Shown here piece after piece: positions 6,128-7,010 of a stretch of 7,010 nt of DNA (position 1 is its first letter; each line of letters begins with the position of its first letter). The translations under genes and the position numbers were made by a program. The notes beneath the pieces were generated by a model. The model did no database searches and had not been told where the DNA came from. It worked only from the letters and a program-made list of their open reading frames with translations. The DNA lies in contig JAPKYY010000900.1 of assembly GCA_026394095.1 (NCBI GenBank), positions 1 through 7,010 on the forward strand, read 5' to 3'. The DNA comes from Acidobacteriota bacterium. Lineage in GTDB: Bacteria > Acidobacteriota > Terriglobia > Bryobacterales > Bryobacteraceae.

Positions 6128-7010
6128 TGCGCAAAAACCTCTCGAAGGACCTGCTTTCCAGTTTTGTCGTTTTCCTGGTTGCCCTCCCTTTATGCATTGG
6201 CGTTGCTGTCGCCTCTGGCATGCCTCCAGAAACGGGACTCATCACTGGAATCGTAGGAGGATTGCTCGTCGGCCTGATCTCGGGTTCACCATTGCAGGTC
6301 AGCGGGCCCGCAGCAGGGCTTGTCGTTCTTGTTTTTGAACTCCATCAGGAACACGAAATGGCTGCCCTCGGCTTGATTCTGATGATGGCAGGGCTCCTGC
6401 AGGTAGGGTTGGGGCTCCTCAAAGCAGGGCAATGGTTCCGTGCCATTTCCCCGGCGGTAGTTTACGGCATGCTTGCTGGCATTGGCGTTCTGATCATGGC
6501 GGGACAGTTCCACGTAGTAGTTGACGACACCCCAAAAGGCACTGGCATCAAGAACATCATGTCCATCCCTGAGGCCATCTTCAACGGCATCTTTCCTCTT
6601 GATGGCAGCCCCCACGAAATGGCGGCTCTCATCGGGCTACTCACCGTGGCCGTGATTCTCGGCTGGAACAAGTTTCGTCCCGAGGGCCTAAAATTCCTTC
6701 CTGGTCCCCTGATGGGTTTACTTGCGGCAGCCATCGCCAGTTTTTTCTACAGCCTTGAAATCAAACACGTCAATGTCCCGGATAACTTGATCGGCAACCT
6801 AAGTCTGACGGGCTTTCAAAGCCTGAGTGGTCTAGCCAACCTGAAATATTGGGCCGAAGCTGCTGCTCTCGCCTTCATCGCCAGTGCCGAAACCCTACTG
6901 AGCGCAGCAGCAGTCGACAAGATGACCGCAGCGACAGGCCGCAGAGAACTGCGAACCAATTACGACCGTGAACTCATGGCTCAGGGCGCTGGCAACCTAT
7001 TATGTGGAGC
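6127..7010 (+). CDS. SulP-family anion permease (bicarbonate or sulfate), 3' end beyond window
   Basis: SulP proteins are inner-membrane transporters of sulfate, bicarbonate or related anions. The visible 294 residues are strongly hydrophobic, with about seven or eight membrane spans. SulP hallmarks are present: ALPLCIGVAVASGMPPETG (19-37), GSPLQVSGPAAGL (53-65), the SAETLLSAAAVD block from S253, and NYDRELMAQGAGN (278-290). The cytoplasmic STAS domain, if present, lies beyond the window. The start is GTG at 6127, sharing its G with the TAG of the carbonic anhydrase (TAGTG); it gives MRKNLSKDLLSS, the typical beginning just before the first span. Only a weak GACGGA precedes it, so translation may depend on coupling to the upstream gene. 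Pairing with a carbonic anhydrase argues for bicarbonate as substrate, but sulfate cannot be ruled out from sequence. Confidence 0.92.
   Translation, partial: MRKNLSKDLLSSFVVFLVALPLCIGVAVASGMPPETGLITGIVGGLLVGLISGSPLQVSGPAAGLVVLVFELHQEHEMAALGLILMMAGLLQVGLGLLKAGQWFRAISPAVVYGMLAGIGVLIMAGQFHVVVDDTPKGTGIKNIMSIPEAIFNGIFPLDGSPHEMAALIGLLTVAVILGWNKFRPEGLKFLPGPLMGLLAAAIASFFYSLEIKHVNVPDNLIGNLSLTGFQSLSGLANLKYWAEAAALAFIASAETLLSAAAVDKMTAATGRRELRTNYDRELMAQGAGNLLCG

Noticed and set aside
1..7010. Mobile element, CRISPR array, phage or defence system
   Set aside because: No direct-repeat arrays, terminal inverted repeats, transposase or integrase motifs were found; the identifiable genes are housekeeping or metabolic.

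Overview
The window looks like chromosomal DNA of a moderately GC-rich, flagellated, Gram-negative-type bacterium. I favour an acidobacterium, because the style of the FliM and RecR/DnaX sequences resembles that phylum from memory; this is inference without a search. Most of it is housekeeping DNA. No mobile element, CRISPR array or integration signature was seen.

Layout. Bases 1-829 (minus) hold most of fliM, the flagellar switch protein, cut by the window edge. Divergent from it, 894-2186 (plus) encodes MtaB, a radical-SAM tRNA methylthiotransferase. It runs tail to tail into a minus-strand block, read from right to left: the small SRP RNA (ffs, 4896-4803), dnaX (4770-3103), ybaB/ebfC (3089-2781) and recR (2781-2183). 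This order, SRP RNA-dnaX-ybaB-recR, is also known from Bacillus and others. The mtaB and recR stop codons share one TTAA. A weakly supported small secreted protein ORF lies at 4988-5374 (plus). From 5471 to the right edge is a plus-strand pair: a beta-carbonic anhydrase and a SulP-family anion (probably bicarbonate or sulfate) transporter, joined by a TAGTG stop/start overlap.

The main surprise is that two otherwise well conserved genes are broken. recR has a TAG stop followed by a run of ten T and a net loss of one base, exactly within its zinc-binding loop, which separates the helix-hairpin-helix half from the Toprim half. The carbonic anhydrase has a single in-frame TAG at codon 16, upstream of the first zinc ligand, while the rest of the frame is intact. 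dnaX and the carbonic anhydrase both end on TAG and the dnaX frame would otherwise run into ybaB, so a general reassignment of TAG is unlikely. Sequencing or assembly errors, recent decay, or site-specific readthrough remain open.

Functionally, dnaX (clamp loader), YbaB (nucleoid protein) and RecR (RecFOR repair) form a DNA replication and repair operon. The carbonic anhydrase and SulP protein would together take up and interconvert bicarbonate and CO2. I found no convincing evidence of an undescribed multi-gene system.
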